58,713 nucleotides of DNA from Polaromonas sp. (GCA_025352405.1 JANXTM010000028.1:1-58713), one strand, 5' to 3'; shown: positions 35,734 to 46,680, counted from the stretch's first letter. A program made the numbers and translations. Notes: generated by a model not told the origin, from the letters alone.

Positions 35734-36837
35734 ATGACGCTCACACTGGCAGTCATCGTTGACGCATTGGCCGGTGAGTCCGATGCCCGTCTGGTCGGCG
35801 ACCCGGCGCTCGTCATTGAACGCCTGGCACCGCTGGAGCAAGCTACAAGCTGCGATCTGACGTTTCTGAGCAGTCCAAAATATGCTGCCAAATTGGCTTT
35901 GTCCAGGGCGGCTTGCGTGGTAGTCGCGCCTTTTGTCGAGGCCCTGGCCCGCCAGCGCGGTGCCTGTATCGTGGTGAGCGATCCTTACCTTTACTTTGCA
36001 CGCATCACGCAGCTCTGGAAGCGGCACCACACCGCGGTCAGCGTACCGGGCGTTCACCCCAGCGCATGGATTGATCCGCTCGCTCGGCTAGCACCGGATG
36101 TAACAGTAGCAGCCTTTGCCTGCATAGGGCCAGGTGCCGTTATTGCTGCCGGTGCTAGTATTGGTGAACATTGCGTGGTCGGGCGAAATGCCGTCATAGG
36201 CAGCGGTAGCCGCCTGGCGGCACGCGTCACGCTGGCCGATGACTGCAGTATTGGCGAGCGCTGCATTGTTCACCCTGGCGTCGTCATTGGGGCAGATGGT
36301 TTTGGCTTTGCCCCGCACGAGGGCCGCTGGGTAAAAATAGAGCAGCTTGGCGCTGTGCGTATTGGCAATGATGTCGAGATCGGTGCTAACACCTGCATAG
36401 ACCGCGGTGCGTTGCAAGACACCGTGCTTGAAGATGGCGTCAAGCTCGACAACCTGATTCAAATCGGTCATAACGTGCATATAGGCGCGCATTCGGCGCT
36501 TGCCGGGTGCGTGGGGGTGGCGGGCAGCGCCCATATTGGTGCATATTGCACGGTGGGCGGTGGGGCTGTCGTGCTTGGGCATTTGACGCTGGCAGACCAC
36601 GTCCATGTCTCGGCGGCTTCTGTGGTGACACGCTCGATTTTGAAGCCTGGAAACTACACCGGCTTCTTTCCCATCGACGACAATGCGGCGTGGGAAAAAA
36701 ATGCGGCGACTGTCAAGCAGCTGTATCCGCTGCGGGAAAGACTCAAACAGCTTGAAAAAGCTTGCGCTGCGCCGCACTCCCATCCTGCGAGTTCCCCGAG
36801 CGCCACCAGCCACGTCAACACAGAAGAAAAATCATGA
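35734..36837 (+). CDS. lpxD: UDP-3-O-(3-hydroxyacyl)glucosamine N-acyltransferase
   Basis: A 367-residue LpxD. The N-terminal uridine-binding domain (about 1-105) is followed by a left-handed beta-helix of hexapeptide repeats ([22 protein letters not shown] onwards) and a C-terminal helix. The catalytic His lies in [18 protein letters not shown]. It performs the third step of lipid A synthesis. Its stop overlaps the fabZ ATG by 4 nt. Confidence 0.96.
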   Translation: MTLTLAVIVDALAGESDARLVGDPALVIERLAPLEQATSCDLTFLSSPKYAAKLALSRAACVVVAPFVEALARQRGACIVVSDPYLYFARITQLWKRHHTAVSVPGVHPSAWIDPLARLAPDVTVAAFACIGPGAVIAAGASIGEHCVVGRNAVIGSGSRLAARVTLADDCSIGERCIVHPGVVIGADGFGFAPHEGRWVKIEQLGAVRIGNDVEIGANTCIDRGALQDTVLEDGVKLDNLIQIGHNVHIGAHSALAGCVGVAGSAHIGAYCTVGGGAVVLGHLTLADHVHVSAASVVTRSILKPGNYTGFFPIDDNAAWEKNAATVKQLYPLRERLKQLEKACAAPHSHPASSPSATSHVNTEEKS

Positions 36838-37274
36838 TGGACATTCACCAGATTCTCAAGCAGCTGCCGCACCGCTACCCTTTTTTGCTGGTCGACCGGG
36901 TGCTTGAAATTGACAAAGGCAAGCGCATCAAGGCGCTCAAAAACGTCACCATCAACGAGCCTTTTTTTGTAGGGCATTTTCCACATCGCCCGGTCATGCC
37001 AGGGGTGTTGATGCTGGAGGCCATGGCGCAGGCGGCAGCATTGCTGGCATTCGATTTTCTGGGGCAGGCGCCTGACGATAAAACCGTGTATTACTTTGCC
37101 GGTATTGACGGTGCCCGCTTTAAACGACCGGTCGAGCCGGGTGACCAGCTCATCATGGACGTGACGCTCAACCGCATGAAGGCCGGCGTGTTCAAGTTTT
37201 CAGGTGTGACTTATGTGGGTGATGTTGTCGCTTGTGAAGCCGAATTGATGTGCACCATGCGAACCATCGCTTGA
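36834..37274 (+). CDS. fabZ: 3-hydroxyacyl-ACP dehydratase FabZ
   Basis: A 146-residue hot-dog fold enzyme of fatty acid elongation. [23 protein letters not shown], the catalytic His48 in [12 protein letters not shown] and Glu62 in LMLEAMAQ are all present. The start is at ATG 36834 (ATGATG), overlapping the lpxD stop; the frame open from 36762 is run-on. Its place among lpx genes links fatty acid supply to lipid A. Confidence 0.97.
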   Translation: MMDIHQILKQLPHRYPFLLVDRVLEIDKGKRIKALKNVTINEPFFVGHFPHRPVMPGVLMLEAMAQAAALLAFDFLGQAPDDKTVYYFAGIDGARFKRPVEPGDQLIMDVTLNRMKAGVFKFSGVTYVGDVVACEAELMCTMRTIA

Positions 37275-37289
37275 AGCTGGCGCGCACCC

Positions 37290-38102
37290 ATGACGCAGCA
37301 AGCTTTAGCAGCGGGCATTCACCCGACTGCCCTCATTGACCCGCTGGCGCAGCTGCACAGCTCGGTCAGCATTGGGCCGTACACAGTCATTGGCCCGCAC
37401 GTGAAAGTCGGGCCTGGCACGACCATTGGCGCGCATTGCGTGATTGAAGGGCGCACCACGATCGGCGCTGACAACCGCATTTTTCAGTTCAACTCACTGG
37501 GCGCGATTCCTCAGGACAAAAAATACGCGGGTGAACCGTGTGAACTGGTCATTGGCGACCGCAATACCATCCGTGAGTTTTGCACCTTCAATATTGGCTC
37601 GCCCGGTGGCATTGGCGTAACGCAGGTAGGTGACGACAACTGGATCATGGCCTATGTGCACCTGGCGCATGACTGTGTCGTGGGCAGTCACACCATTTTT
37701 GCCAACAATACGCAGCTCGCCGGGCATGTGGAGGTAGGTGATTGGGTCATGCTGGGCGGTTTCACGGTGGTGCACCAGTTTGTGCGAGTAGGTGCGCACA
37801 GCATGACTGCCATGTGTTCGCTGCTATTTGCTGACTTGCCGCCCTTTGTGATGTCGCAAGGGCAGCCTGCACGGGCCCGGTCCATGAACTTTGAGGGTTT
37901 GCGTCGCCGCGGCTTTTCAGCTGACCGTCTCGCCGCCGTCAAGGCCATGCACAAAGCACTTTACCGGGATGATTTGACGCTTGACCTGGCACGCCAGCAG
38001 ATTGCAACTCTGACCGACAAATACCCTGGATCATCGGCTGACGTCAACATGATGCTGGGCTTTTTAGAGCAGGCGTCGCCGCAGCGCGGCATTGTTCGGT
38101 AG
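37290..38102 (+). CDS. lpxA: UDP-N-acetylglucosamine acyltransferase
   Basis: A 270-residue LpxA: a beta-helix N-terminal two thirds ([29 protein letters not shown]) and a C-terminal helical domain ([24 protein letters not shown]). The catalytic His127 lies in [12 protein letters not shown]. It carries out the first committed step of lipid A synthesis. It follows fabZ by 15 nt. Confidence 0.97.
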   Translation: MTQQALAAGIHPTALIDPLAQLHSSVSIGPYTVIGPHVKVGPGTTIGAHCVIEGRTTIGADNRIFQFNSLGAIPQDKKYAGEPCELVIGDRNTIREFCTFNIGSPGGIGVTQVGDDNWIMAYVHLAHDCVVGSHTIFANNTQLAGHVEVGDWVMLGGFTVVHQFVRVGAHSMTAMCSLLFADLPPFVMSQGQPARARSMNFEGLRRRGFSADRLAAVKAMHKALYRDDLTLDLARQQIATLTDKYPGSSADVNMMLGFLEQASPQRGIVR

Positions 38103-38108
38103 CTAGAT

Positions 38109-39443
38109 ATGGTGAGTCAAAAGGGAGCGCAGTTTTTCGATGGGCCGCCCCTAGAAAAATTAGCCCCCACGGGGCCTACGTCCGCGGCGCCAAGCCTGTC
38201 TGCGCAGGCTTGGACGGACGGAGGAGCCGCAGAGTCTGGCTGCGGCACGTCCAGTGCAGCACACGAAGTGGCAAGCGTGGGGGAAACCGCTTTTGTGGCC
38301 ATGGTCGCTGGCGAAACCTCTGGTGATTTGCTCGCAGGCCTGTTGCTGGATGGTTTGACCACGCGCTGGCCCGCCATGACCTCAGCCGGTATTGGTGGTG
38401 CGCACATGGCCCGGCGGGGCTTCCAGGCCTGGTGGCCAAGTGACAAACTGGCCGTACGCGGCTACGTCGAAGTGCTTCGCCATTACCGCGAAATAGTCGG
38501 CATTCGCCAGCTGCTAAAAGCACGTTTGCTCAATCCCCCTGACGGCAGGCGTCCTGATATTTTCATCGGCGTGGATGCTCCGGATTTCAACCTTGATCTT
38601 GAAGGCGACCTGAAGGCCGCAGGCATCAAAACTGTTCATTTCATCAGCCCGGCGGTGTGGGCCTGGCGTGCAGACCGCGTAGAAAAAATCAGGCGTAGCG
38701 TGGACCACGTGCTGTGCATTTTCCCGTTTGAGCCCGCTTTGCTGGCCGCGCACGGCATTGCGGCGACCTATGTGGGGCACCCGTTGGCCAACGTGATCCC
38801 CATGCGTCCCGACCGGGCGGCGGCCAGAGCCCGGCTTGGTTTGCAGGATGAAGACACCGTGGTTGCCATCCTTCCAGGTAGCCGGAAGTCAGAAATCCAG
38901 TATCTGGCTGAGAGGTTTTTTAATGCTGCACGGCATATAGGACGGGCACAACCCGCTATTAAATTCATAGTACCAGCGATTCCTGCACTGAAAGCGCTGA
39001 TCGGGCAGGCTGCGGCGCGATCTGGCATGCGGGGCGCCGTGCAGATAGTCGATGGCCAGTCGCACACCGTGTTGGCCGCCTGCGATGCCACCCTGATTGC
39101 CAGCGGCACGGCCACACTTGAAGCGGCTTTGTTCAAGCGCCCCATGGTGATTGCTTACAACATGAATTGGCTGTCGTGGCACATCATGCGGCGCAAAAAA
39201 CTGCAGCCCTGGGTGGGCTTGCCCAATATTTTGTGTCGGGATTTTGTGGTGCCTGAGCTGCTGCAGGATGCTGCCACACCCGAGGCCCTGGCGCAGGCCG
39301 TGCTGCAGTGGGTAGATGACAAATCCGCAGCACCTGAGAAAATAGTAGCCCTTGAACAACGCTTTACCCGGCTGCATGCAGAGCTGCAGCGCGATACCTC
39401 CCAATTGGCGACCGATGCAATCGAAAAAATTCTTGAAGGCTGA
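38109..39443 (+). CDS. lpxB: Lipid A disaccharide synthase, with odd N-terminal extension
   Basis: A GT19 glycosyltransferase. The LpxB family core begins at [20 protein letters not shown] and continues with [46 protein letters not shown] and [29 protein letters not shown]. The open frame starts at ATG 38109, giving 444 residues, about 60 more than usual. The extra part (residues 1-62) is low in conserved features and is encoded by two hairpin repeats (38190-38213, 38226-38246). A start at GTG 38295, with GGGGGA ten nt upstream, or ATG 38301, would give a normal-length enzyme. A 17-nt repeat at 38955 encodes AIKFIV. Confidence 0.92.
   Translation: MVSQKGAQFFDGPPLEKLAPTGPTSAAPSLSAQAWTDGGAAESGCGTSSAAHEVASVGETAFVAMVAGETSGDLLAGLLLDGLTTRWPAMTSAGIGGAHMARRGFQAWWPSDKLAVRGYVEVLRHYREIVGIRQLLKARLLNPPDGRRPDIFIGVDAPDFNLDLEGDLKAAGIKTVHFISPAVWAWRADRVEKIRRSVDHVLCIFPFEPALLAAHGIAATYVGHPLANVIPMRPDRAAARARLGLQDEDTVVAILPGSRKSEIQYLAERFFNAARHIGRAQPAIKFIVPAIPALKALIGQAAARSGMRGAVQIVDGQSHTVLAACDATLIASGTATLEAALFKRPMVIAYNMNWLSWHIMRRKKLQPWVGLPNILCRDFVVPELLQDAATPEALAQAVLQWVDDKSAAPEKIVALEQRFTRLHAELQRDTSQLATDAIEKILEG
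38190..38213. repeat. REP-like hairpin, CCAAGCCT family, copy 2
   Basis: CCAAGCCTG (38190-38198), loop TCTGCG, CAGGCTTGG (38205-38213): a perfect 9-bp stem, flanked by partly pairing GTCCG and CGGAC. It shares both arms with 2565-2588. It lies in the N-terminal extension of LpxB. Confidence 0.75.
38226..38246. repeat. Second hairpin in the LpxB extension
   Basis: GCCGCAG (38226-38232), 7-nt loop AGTCTGG, CTGCGGC (38240-38246), 12 nt after the CCAAGCCT hairpin. Together they make the lpxA-lpxB junction look like captured intergenic DNA. Confidence 0.6.
38955..38971. repeat. 17-nt repeat inside lpxB
   Basis: GCTATTAAATTCATAGT, identical base for base to the copy at 47455-47471 in an unrelated gene. 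It is read as A-I-K-F-I-V. Confidence 0.75.
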
Positions 39444-40032
39444 GCAAACCCCCTTGTCCTGGGACATCCCGGGCTTGATGGCGGGTGTGGATGAGGCCGG
39501 GCGTGGGCCGCTCATGGGGCCAGTGGTTGCCGCTGCGGTCATTTTGAACGACCTGAACCCCATCAAAGGGCTGGCAGATTCGAAAAAATTGACGGCTTTA
39601 CGACGCGAAAAGCTGTACGACGAGATTCGGGCCAAAGCGCTGTGCTGCTCAATTGCGCTGGCAACTGTTGAAGAAATCGACGCCCTGAACATACTGCAGG
39701 CCACCATGCTGGCCATGAAACGGGCGGTAGAAGGCTTGCGGCTCAAGCCCCACAAGGTTCTGGTAGACGGCAACCGCTTGCCCACGCTGGTCATTCTGGC
39801 TGAGGCGATTGTCAAAGGTGATGCCCTGGTGCCAGCGATTTCTGCTGCGTCGATTCTGGCCAAGGTCTACCGTGACCGCTGGTGCGCCGACTATGACCTC
39901 GAATACCCACAATACGGTTTTGCCGGCCACAAAGGCTATGGCACCGCAGCGCATCTGGCCGCCTTGCGTGCGCATGGTGCTTGCCCGCAGCACCGCCGGT
40001 CGTTTGCGCCGGTGGCCGAGGTGCTGCGGTGA
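39415..40032 (+). CDS. rnhB: Ribonuclease HII
   Basis: A 205-residue RNase HII that nicks RNA-DNA hybrids and removes misincorporated ribonucleotides. [24 protein letters not shown] has the catalytic Asp-Glu (D26, E27); LVDGNRLP and [11 protein letters not shown] hold the other acidic and basic residues. I chose ATG 39415, overlapping lpxB by 29 nt; an earlier frame opening at 39352 is unlikely. The stop overlaps the GTG of the next gene. Confidence 0.94.
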   Translation: MQSKKFLKAEQTPLSWDIPGLMAGVDEAGRGPLMGPVVAAAVILNDLNPIKGLADSKKLTALRREKLYDEIRAKALCCSIALATVEEIDALNILQATMLAMKRAVEGLRLKPHKVLVDGNRLPTLVILAEAIVKGDALVPAISAASILAKVYRDRWCADYDLEYPQYGFAGHKGYGTAAHLAALRAHGACPQHRRSFAPVAEVLR

Positions 40033-40829
40033 GCGACGACTTTTCGATACCGGTGACGCATGTCAGCTCGCGCGACAACCCATTGGTCAAGGCGCTGCGC
40101 AGGCTGTCGGACAGCAGTACCGCCTACCGCAAGGAACGGCGCGTGTGGCTGGAAGGCGACCACCTCTGCCGGGCCGCGCTTGAGCGTGGCATTCAACCCG
40201 CGTTAGCCGTATTTTCTGAGTCTTTTTGGCCTCTAGGGCAGCAAATATGGGGGCGAGCTGCTATTAAAAACGTAGTCATTACGGATGCCTTATTGCCTGA
40301 AATCAGTGGCCTGGAGTCGCCCGCCCGCATGGGATTCGTGGTGGACCTGCCGGCAGAAGAACCGGTACTGCCAGGTGCCGCTTCAGTCATTCTTGACCGG
40401 GTGCAGGACGCTGGCAATGTCGGCTCCGTCTTGCGCAGCGCTGCGGCGTTTGGTTTTAGCCAGATCATTGCGCTCAAGGGCACGGCGGCGTTGTGGTCAC
40501 CCAAAGTGTTGCGTGCCGGTATGGGTGCACACTTTGCGCTGCGTCTGGTCGAGGGTGTTGATGTCGAGGCGCTGGTCGAATTGCAGGTTCCGATTGTCGT
40601 GACAAGCTCCCACCAGGGCTATTTTTTGCACCAGCTCACAGGGAAAAATGCGGTCCCAATGCCCTGCGCCTGGGCACTCGGCCATGAAGGGCAGGGCGTG
40701 CGAGACGACCTGATGGACAAGGCCAGCCTGAAGGTCCGGATTGACCAGCCCGGCGGCGAAGAGTCGCTGAATGTGGCGGCAGCGGCAGCGATTTGCCTTT
40801 ACGCCAGCTCGCTGTCACGGCGGCTTTGA
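40029..40829 (+). CDS. TrmH/SpoU family RNA methyltransferase
   Basis: A 266-residue SPOUT enzyme. An N-terminal substrate-binding domain ([37 protein letters not shown]) precedes the knotted SAM domain: [42 protein letters not shown] and [14 protein letters not shown]. The methylation target (23S rRNA or tRNA 2'-O-ribose) is not determined by sequence. The start is GTG 40029, coupled to the rnhB stop (GTGA). A 17-nt repeat encodes AIKNVV around residue 78-83, in the interdomain region. Confidence 0.9.
   Translation: MSDDFSIPVTHVSSRDNPLVKALRRLSDSSTAYRKERRVWLEGDHLCRAALERGIQPALAVFSESFWPLGQQIWGRAAIKNVVITDALLPEISGLESPARMGFVVDLPAEEPVLPGAASVILDRVQDAGNVGSVLRSAAAFGFSQIIALKGTAALWSPKVLRAGMGAHFALRLVEGVDVEALVELQVPIVVTSSHQGYFLHQLTGKNAVPMPCAWALGHEGQGVRDDLMDKASLKVRIDQPGGEESLNVAAAAAICLYASSLSRRL
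40260..40276. repeat. 17-nt repeat inside the RNA methyltransferase gene
   Basis: GCTATTAAAAACGTAGT; arms GCTAT/GTAGT pair with two G-T wobbles. It is read as A-I-K-N-V-V. Confidence 0.65.
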
Positions 40830-40857
40830 AGTTGCCGCGCCTTCGCGGCTGAACTTC
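40828..40857. terminator. Hairpin between convergent genes
   Basis: GAAGTT-GCCGCG, loop CCTT, CGCGGC-TGAACTTC: a long stem with a 2-nt bulge that covers the stop of the methyltransferase gene and the end of the antiporter gene. There is no T-run, so its role as a terminator is uncertain. Confidence 0.5.
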
Positions 40858-41947
40858 AGGGCACGATGGTGGTGAACAGGTAAGCCGCGAAAATCACCAG
40901 ATGCACGACCCCTTGCAGCACGGTGGTACGCCCGGTGCCCAGCGACAGTGTGGCGACAAACAGCGACAGCAGCAGCAGCACGCTGGATTTGGTGTCCAGC
41001 CCAAGCGTGAGCGTCCAACCCGTGACGATGGAGACAATGGCCACGGCAGGAATCGTCAAACCGATGCTGGCCAGAGCTGAGCCCAGCGCCAGGTTCAGGC
41101 TGGTTTGCAGGCGATTGGCCCGCGCAGCCCGCAGGGCGGCCAGTCCTTCAGGCAGCAAAACTACCGCCGCAATGATGACACCCACCACGGCGACCGGTGC
41201 CCCGGCGCTGGCTACGGCAGCCTCTATGCTGGGCGCCAGCGATTTGGCCAGCAGCACGACGGCCGCCAGACACGCCATCAACAATGCAAGACTGGTCAGC
41301 GCTACCCGGCCACTGGGCGGCTCCGCATGGACTTGCTTGTTGTCAGCAGCTTCTTTCGGTAAAAAATAATCCCGGTGGCGCACTGTTTGTACCAGTACAA
41401 ACGTGCCGTACAGCACGATGGACACCACCGCAATAAATGCCAGCTGCGCAACGCTGTAAAAAGGCCCGGCCACGGTCGTCGTGTAGTTGGGTAAAACCAG
41501 CGTCAGCACGGCAATGGCGGCCAGCGTTGCCAGCGATGCACTCACGCCATACAGGCCAAAGCGCTGCTCACCGAAACGGCTGCCGCCCATCAACATGCAC
41601 ACCCCCACCATGCCGTTCAAAATGATCATCACTGCCGCAAAAACGGTGTCGCGTGCCAGCGCTGTTGTGGACGGACCGCCCGACAGCATGAGCGACACAA
41701 TCAGCGCGACTTCAATGATGGTGACGGCCACGGCAAGCAGAAAGGTTCCATAAGGTTCCCCGACGCGGTGCGCAATGACCTCTGCATGGTGCACGGCAGC
41801 CAGTACGCAGCCGAGCATGCCCACGGCCAGTGCGGCAATGAGAAATCCCCCGGCTCTGCCCATAAACCACATGCCGGCCAACAGAGCCCAGCCCGCGAGC
41901 GGCGTAACCAGGGACCACGCGGGCAAGGCAGGAGATCGTGACGTCAT
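40856..41947 (-). CDS. chaA: Ca2+/H+ antiporter, ChaA-like
   Basis: A 363-residue membrane protein of the CaCA superfamily with about 11 transmembrane segments. The first alpha repeat shows RVGEPYGTFLLAVAVTIIEVALIVSLML, with the conserved Glu residues for ion binding; the second repeat is around ALVLLPEGLAALRAARANRLQTSLNLALGSALASIGLTIP. Such proteins export Ca2+ (and sometimes Na+/K+) in exchange for protons. It interrupts the plus-strand run and has no functional link to its neighbours. Confidence 0.87.
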   Translation of the reverse strand: MTSRSPALPAWSLVTPLAGWALLAGMWFMGRAGGFLIAALAVGMLGCVLAAVHHAEVIAHRVGEPYGTFLLAVAVTIIEVALIVSLMLSGGPSTTALARDTVFAAVMIILNGMVGVCMLMGGSRFGEQRFGLYGVSASLATLAAIAVLTLVLPNYTTTVAGPFYSVAQLAFIAVVSIVLYGTFVLVQTVRHRDYFLPKEAADNKQVHAEPPSGRVALTSLALLMACLAAVVLLAKSLAPSIEAAVASAGAPVAVVGVIIAAVVLLPEGLAALRAARANRLQTSLNLALGSALASIGLTIPAVAIVSIVTGWTLTLGLDTKSSVLLLLSLFVATLSLGTGRTTVLQGVVHLVIFAAYLFTTIVP

Positions 41948-42044
41948 GTACTTAATGATAGCTTGCGACCCCGGTGCCTCGGATGTCGCTTGGATCCATG
42001 CAGGTCATGAAGGCATGGATGTTTGCCAGGCGTGATGATTGCGT

Positions 42045-42072
42045 TTGTTGCGCCCTGGTCTCAAGTTATAAT
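42045..42072 (+). promoter_or_regulatory. Promoter of carAB
   Basis: A perfect -10 TATAAT at 42067-42072 with a weak -35 (TTGTTG, 42045-42050, 16-nt spacer). Transcription would start near 42080, giving a 5' leader of about 125 nt before the carA GTG. Confidence 0.65.
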
Positions 42073-42094
42073 CAGTGGCTTTTCAAAACACAGC

Positions 42095-42179
42095 TTCGCC
42101 CAAGCGCATACAAAGCAAACCCCCTCAAATCAGCAGCCCGCAAAAGTCTCATCAAGACAGTTGTGTACGCTTGGGCGAA
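42095..42179 (+). promoter_or_regulatory. carA leader with a long-range stem
   Basis: TTCGCCCAAGCG (42095-42106) and CGCTTGGGCGAA (42168-42179) are a perfect 12-bp inverted repeat separated by 61 nt, inside the predicted carA leader. In RNA this would close a large loop ending 23 nt before the start codon and 13 nt before the GGAG ribosome binding site (42193-42196). This suggests leader-based control of carbamoyl phosphate synthesis; no known riboswitch class was recognised. Confidence 0.6.
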
Positions 42180-42202
42180 CCGTAACTAAATCGGAGAACC
42201 CA

Positions 42203-43393
42203 GTGCTTTTGTCTCTACAGGGAACATCAGGAAAAACCCCTCACGCCATTTTGGCGCTCGCAGACGGCACGGTCTTTATCGGCAATTCGATAGGCGCACC
42301 GGGCGCCACGATCGGTGAGGTGGTATTCAATACCTCCATGACCGGCTACCAGGAAATCCTCACGGACCCCAGCTATTGCCAGCAGATCGTCACGCTGACT
42401 TACCCCCATATCGGTAATTACGGCATCAACACCGAAGACGTGGAGTCCGAGAAAGTGTATGCAGCAGGGCTGATTATCAAGGACTTGCCGCTACTGGCCT
42501 CCAACTTCCGCTCGACCATCACCTTGTCAGCGTATCTGGTCAAGGAAAACACCGTCGCGATTGCCGGCATTGACACCCGTCAGCTGACACGCCATCTGCG
42601 TACCAAAGGCGCACAAAACGGCTGCATCATGGCCCTGGCCCTGGACGAAACGGTGTCGCAAGCCGCCATCGACCAAGCCATCGCCATGGCCAAAGATGCG
42701 CCTGGCATGGCCGGGCTGGACCTGGCCAAAGTCGTGTCAGTCAAACAAACTTACCAGTGGACGCAAACCGAGTGGAGACTTGGCTCGGGTTACGGCGTGC
42801 AAATTACGCCGAAGTTTCATGTGGTCGCCTTTGACTTTGGCGTGAAGAAAAATATTCTGCGCATGCTGGCCGAGCGCGGCGCGCGCATCACCGTAGTGCC
42901 TGCGCAAACACCCGCCGCTGACGTGCTCAAGCTCAAACCGGACGGGATCTTCCTGGCCAACGGACCGGGCGACCCTGAGCCCTGTGACTACGCAATTTCA
43001 GCGGTGCGCGATTTGATTGAAACCGGTATTCCGACCTTCGGTATTTGCCTGGGACACCAGCTCATGGCGCTCAGCGCGGGGGCTAAAACTTTCAAAATGA
43101 AGCAGAGCCACCACGGCGCGAACCACCCGGTGAAAGATCTGGACACCGGCCGCGTCAGCATCACCAGCCAGAACCACGGCTTCGCTGTAGATGCAGCCAG
43201 TCTGCCGGCCCACTTGCGCGCCACCCACATCAGCTTGTTTGACGGTACCTTGCAAGGCATCGCGTGGACTGACAAGCCCGCTTTTTGCTTTCAAGGCCAC
43301 CCGGAAGCATCGCCCGGCCCGCACGACGTGTCGTATTTGTTTGATCGGTTCACTGCGCTGATGGAACAGGCAACGGAGAAAAATAATGCCTAA
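42203..43393 (+). CDS. carA: Carbamoyl phosphate synthase, small subunit
   Basis: A 396-residue glutaminase subunit. The N-terminal domain ([35 protein letters not shown]) is followed by a class I amidotransferase domain with nucleophile C282 in [11 protein letters not shown] and the His in [15 protein letters not shown]. It supplies ammonia to CarB for arginine and pyrimidine synthesis. The start is GTG 42203, six nt after GGAG; the frame open from 42023 runs through the leader and is rejected. It overlaps carB by 8 nt. Confidence 0.97.
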   Translation: MLLSLQGTSGKTPHAILALADGTVFIGNSIGAPGATIGEVVFNTSMTGYQEILTDPSYCQQIVTLTYPHIGNYGINTEDVESEKVYAAGLIIKDLPLLASNFRSTITLSAYLVKENTVAIAGIDTRQLTRHLRTKGAQNGCIMALALDETVSQAAIDQAIAMAKDAPGMAGLDLAKVVSVKQTYQWTQTEWRLGSGYGVQITPKFHVVAFDFGVKKNILRMLAERGARITVVPAQTPAADVLKLKPDGIFLANGPGDPEPCDYAISAVRDLIETGIPTFGICLGHQLMALSAGAKTFKMKQSHHGANHPVKDLDTGRVSITSQNHGFAVDAASLPAHLRATHISLFDGTLQGIAWTDKPAFCFQGHPEASPGPHDVSYLFDRFTALMEQATEKNNA

Positions 43394-46300
43394 ACGTACA
43401 GATATAAAAAGCGTCCTCATCATCGGGGCCGGCCCCATCATTATTGGCCAGGCCTGCGAGTTTGACTACTCCGGTGTGCAGGCTTGCAAGGCGCTGCGGG
43501 AAGAGGGTTACAAGGTTATTTTGATCAACAGCAACCCGGCCACGATCATGACCGATCCGGCCACGGCCGACGTGACCTACATCGAGCCGATCACCTGGCA
43601 GACGGTTGAAAAAATCATTGCCAAAGAACGGCCCGACGCGATTTTGCCGACTATGGGTGGGCAGACCGCACTCAATTGCGCCCTCGATTTGTGGCACAAC
43701 GGCGTGCTGGAGAAATACAAGGTTGAGTTGATTGGTGCCAAGCCCGAAGCCATCGACAAGGCCGAAGACCGGTTGAAGTTCAAGGACGCCATGACCAAAA
43801 TCGGTTTGGGTTCGGCGCGGTCCGGTATTGCGCACAGCATGGACGAAGCCTGGACGGTTCAAAAAACGCTGGGTTTTCCGACCGTCATTCGCCCCAGCTT
43901 CACGCTGGGCGGCACCGGCGGCGGCATTGCTTACAACTCTGAAGAGTTTGAAGAAATCTGCAAACGTGGTCTTGAAGCCTCGCCGACCAAAGAGCTGCTG
44001 ATTGAAGAGTCGCTGCTCGGCTGGAAAGAGTACGAGATGGAAGTCGTGCGCGACACGGCCGACAACTGCATCATCGTGTGCTCGATTGAAAACCTGGACC
44101 CGATGGGTGTGCACACTGGTGACTCCATCACGGTGGCCCCAGCCCAGACGCTGACGGACAAGGAATACCAGATTTTGCGTAACGCGAGTCTGGCTGTATT
44201 GCGCGAGATCGGTGTGGACACCGGTGGCTCCAACGTTCAGTTTTCCATCAATCCGGCGGACGGCCGCATGGTCGTGATCGAGATGAACCCGCGGGTGTCG
44301 CGCTCTTCTGCTTTGGCCTCCAAGGCCACCGGTTTTCCGATTGCTAAGGTCGCGGCCAAACTCGCGGTTGGTTATACGCTGGACGAGCTTCGGAACGACA
44401 TCACTGGCGGTGCCACACCTGCGAGTTTTGAGCCCAGCATCGATTACGTGGTCGTCAAGATTCCACGTTTCGCTTTCGAGAAATTCCCAACGGCTGATTC
44501 GCGTTTGACGACGCAGATGAAATCGGTGGGCGAAGTCATGGCCATGGGCCGTACGTTTCAAGAGTCATTCCAGAAAGCCTTGCGCGGCCTGGAAGTCGGC
44601 GTCGACGGCATGAACGAGAAAACGCAAGACCGCGAGGTGCTTGAAAAGGAATTGGGCGCGCCGGGTCCGGACCGCATCTGGTATGTCGGCGATGCCTTCG
44701 CCATGGGCATGAGCGTGGACGAGGTGTTCGCGCTGACCAAGATTGACCCTTGGTTTCTGGTGCAAATCGAGCAGATCGTCAAGATTGAACTTGAGCTTGA
44801 AACCGTCACCCTGGAGAGTATTGACAAAGTCACTTTGCGTGCGCTTAAGCAAAAAGGCTTTTCTGATCGCCGGCTTGCCCGGCAGCTTAAAACCACCGAC
44901 ACCGCGATTCGTGAAAAACGGATTGCGCTGGGCGTGCGCCCGGTCTACAAGCGTGTGGATACCTGTGCGGCTGAATTTGAAACCAACACGGCTTACATGT
45001 ACTCGACCTACGAGTCCGAAGGCAGTGAGTGCGAAGCCGAACCCACCAGCAACAAAAAAATCATGGTGCTGGGCGGCGGACCAAACCGCATTGGTCAAGG
45101 CATCGAATTCGATTACTGCTGCGTGCATGCGGCACTGGCCATGCGGGAAGACGGTTACGAGACCATCATGGTCAATTGCAACCCCGAGACCGTTTCCACC
45201 GATTACGACACCAGCGACCGTTTGTATTTTGAGCCGCTGACACTTGAAGACGTGCTGGAAATTGTCGACAAGGAAAAGCCATTTGGCGTGATCGTGCAGT
45301 ACGGCGGGCAGACGCCCTTGAAACTTGCACTGGATCTGGAAGCCAATGGCGTGCCCATCATCGGTACCAGCCCGGACATGATTGATGCGGCCGAAGACCG
45401 TGAGCGTTTCCAAAAACTGCTGCATGAACTCAAGCTGCGCCAGCCACCGAACGCAACTGCCCGCACCGAGCCGGAAGCGCTGGAAAAAGCCGCGGCGCTG
45501 GGTTATCCGTTGGTGGTGCGCCCCAGCTATGTGCTTGGCGGACGCGCCATGGAGATCGTGCACGAGCAGCGTGACCTGGAGCGTTACATGCGCGAAGCTG
45601 TCAAGGTCAGCCATGACTCACCGGTGTTGCTGGACCGTTTCCTCAATGATGCGATTGAGTGCGATGTGGACTGCATTCGCGACTCGGTTGGCGCCACCTT
45701 CATTGGCGGCGTGATGGAGCATATCGAGCAGGCGGGCGTGCACAGTGGCGATTCAGCCTGTTCATTGCCGCCGTATTCATTGAGCGCTGAAACCGTCACG
45801 GAGATCAAACGTCAGACCGCTGCCATGGCTGCAGCTTTGAACGTGGTGGGCTTGATGAACGTTCAGTTTGCGATTCAGCATGTGGACGGCAAAGACGTTA
45901 TCTTTGTGCTGGAAGTTAATCCGCGTGCCTCCCGCACAGTGCCCTTCGTCAGCAAGGCGACGGGCATTCAGCTGGCCAAGGTGGCGGCACGTTGCATGGT
46001 CGGTCAATCGCTGGCGTCGCAGGGCATCACGAAAGAAGTCACGCCGCCTTATTTCAGCGTCAAAGAAGCGGTGTTTCCTTTCGTCAAGTTTCCGGGTGTT
46101 GACACCATTCTTGGCCCTGAAATGAAGTCCACCGGCGAAGTCATGGGCGTGGGCAAAACTTTCGGTGAGGCGTTTGTGAAGTCGCAGCTGGGCGCGGGCA
46201 CCAAACTGCCGACGTCAGGAAAAGTTTTTCTAACCGTGAAAAACAACGACAAATTACGGGCAGTCGAGGTAGCGCGGTCATTGCGGGCCATGAACTTTGA

Positions 46301-46616
46301 TATTGTGGCGACCAAAGGTACGGCGCTGGCCATTCGGGAGGCGGGAATCGATTGCATCACGGTCAACAAGGTCACAGAAGGCCGGCCGCATGTGGTGGAC
46401 ATGATCAAAAACAACGAGATTGCGCTGGTCATCAACACCGTCGAAGAGCGCCGCAATGCGATTGCTGATTCCCGTCAAATTCGCACATCGGCATTGTTGG
46501 CGCGTGTGACGACCTTCACGACCATCGCAGGCGCTGAGGCGGCGGTTGAGGGCATGAAGTACCTGGACAACCTGAGCGTGATCTCGATCCAGGAAATGCA
46601 CGCCCAGCTGGCCTGA
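43386..46616 (+). CDS. carB: Carbamoyl phosphate synthase, large subunit
   Basis: A 1076-residue synthetase with two homologous ATP-grasp halves: carboxyphosphate (about 1-400) and carbamoyl phosphate (about 555-935), an oligomerisation domain between them, and a C-terminal MGS-like allosteric domain (about 940-1076). Motifs: [23 protein letters not shown] and its repeat [22 protein letters not shown]. Full length for the family. Large minus-strand open frames opposite it are codon-bias shadows. Confidence 0.98.
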   Translation: MPKRTDIKSVLIIGAGPIIIGQACEFDYSGVQACKALREEGYKVILINSNPATIMTDPATADVTYIEPITWQTVEKIIAKERPDAILPTMGGQTALNCALDLWHNGVLEKYKVELIGAKPEAIDKAEDRLKFKDAMTKIGLGSARSGIAHSMDEAWTVQKTLGFPTVIRPSFTLGGTGGGIAYNSEEFEEICKRGLEASPTKELLIEESLLGWKEYEMEVVRDTADNCIIVCSIENLDPMGVHTGDSITVAPAQTLTDKEYQILRNASLAVLREIGVDTGGSNVQFSINPADGRMVVIEMNPRVSRSSALASKATGFPIAKVAAKLAVGYTLDELRNDITGGATPASFEPSIDYVVVKIPRFAFEKFPTADSRLTTQMKSVGEVMAMGRTFQESFQKALRGLEVGVDGMNEKTQDREVLEKELGAPGPDRIWYVGDAFAMGMSVDEVFALTKIDPWFLVQIEQIVKIELELETVTLESIDKVTLRALKQKGFSDRRLARQLKTTDTAIREKRIALGVRPVYKRVDTCAAEFETNTAYMYSTYESEGSECEAEPTSNKKIMVLGGGPNRIGQGIEFDYCCVHAALAMREDGYETIMVNCNPETVSTDYDTSDRLYFEPLTLEDVLEIVDKEKPFGVIVQYGGQTPLKLALDLEANGVPIIGTSPDMIDAAEDRERFQKLLHELKLRQPPNATARTEPEALEKAAALGYPLVVRPSYVLGGRAMEIVHEQRDLERYMREAVKVSHDSPVLLDRFLNDAIECDVDCIRDSVGATFIGGVMEHIEQAGVHSGDSACSLPPYSLSAETVTEIKRQTAAMAAALNVVGLMNVQFAIQHVDGKDVIFVLEVNPRASRTVPFVSKATGIQLAKVAARCMVGQSLASQGITKEVTPPYFSVKEAVFPFVKFPGVDTILGPEMKSTGEVMGVGKTFGEAFVKSQLGAGTKLPTSGKVFLTVKNNDKLRAVEVARSLRAMNFDIVATKGTALAIREAGIDCITVNKVTEGRPHVVDMIKNNEIALVINTVEERRNAIADSRQIRTSALLARVTTFTTIAGAEAAVEGMKYLDNLSVISIQEMHAQLA

Positions 46617-46680
46617 GCATTGGGTTAACACCGGGCGAACCCGGCCCTATTTGCATTAAACTTAAAACAGCTTGAAAAAT

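Noticed and set aside
39330..39346. Possible further copy of the 17-nt repeat near the lpxB end (GCACCTGAGAAAATAGT)
   Set aside because: Only the right half matches; the left arm does not pair, so it was not counted.
41946..41962. ATAGC half-site upstream of chaA
   Set aside because: The left arm (ATGTA) does not match; it could be a decayed copy but cannot be supported.
43350..44561. Minus-strand open frame of 403 codons opposite carB
   Set aside because: It is a codon-bias shadow; the plus strand encodes full-length CarB with family motifs, and the minus product is rich in His, Arg and Gln with no recognisable domain.
44565..45614. Minus-strand open frame of 349 codons opposite carB
   Set aside because: Same reason: antisense shadow of the second half of CarB.
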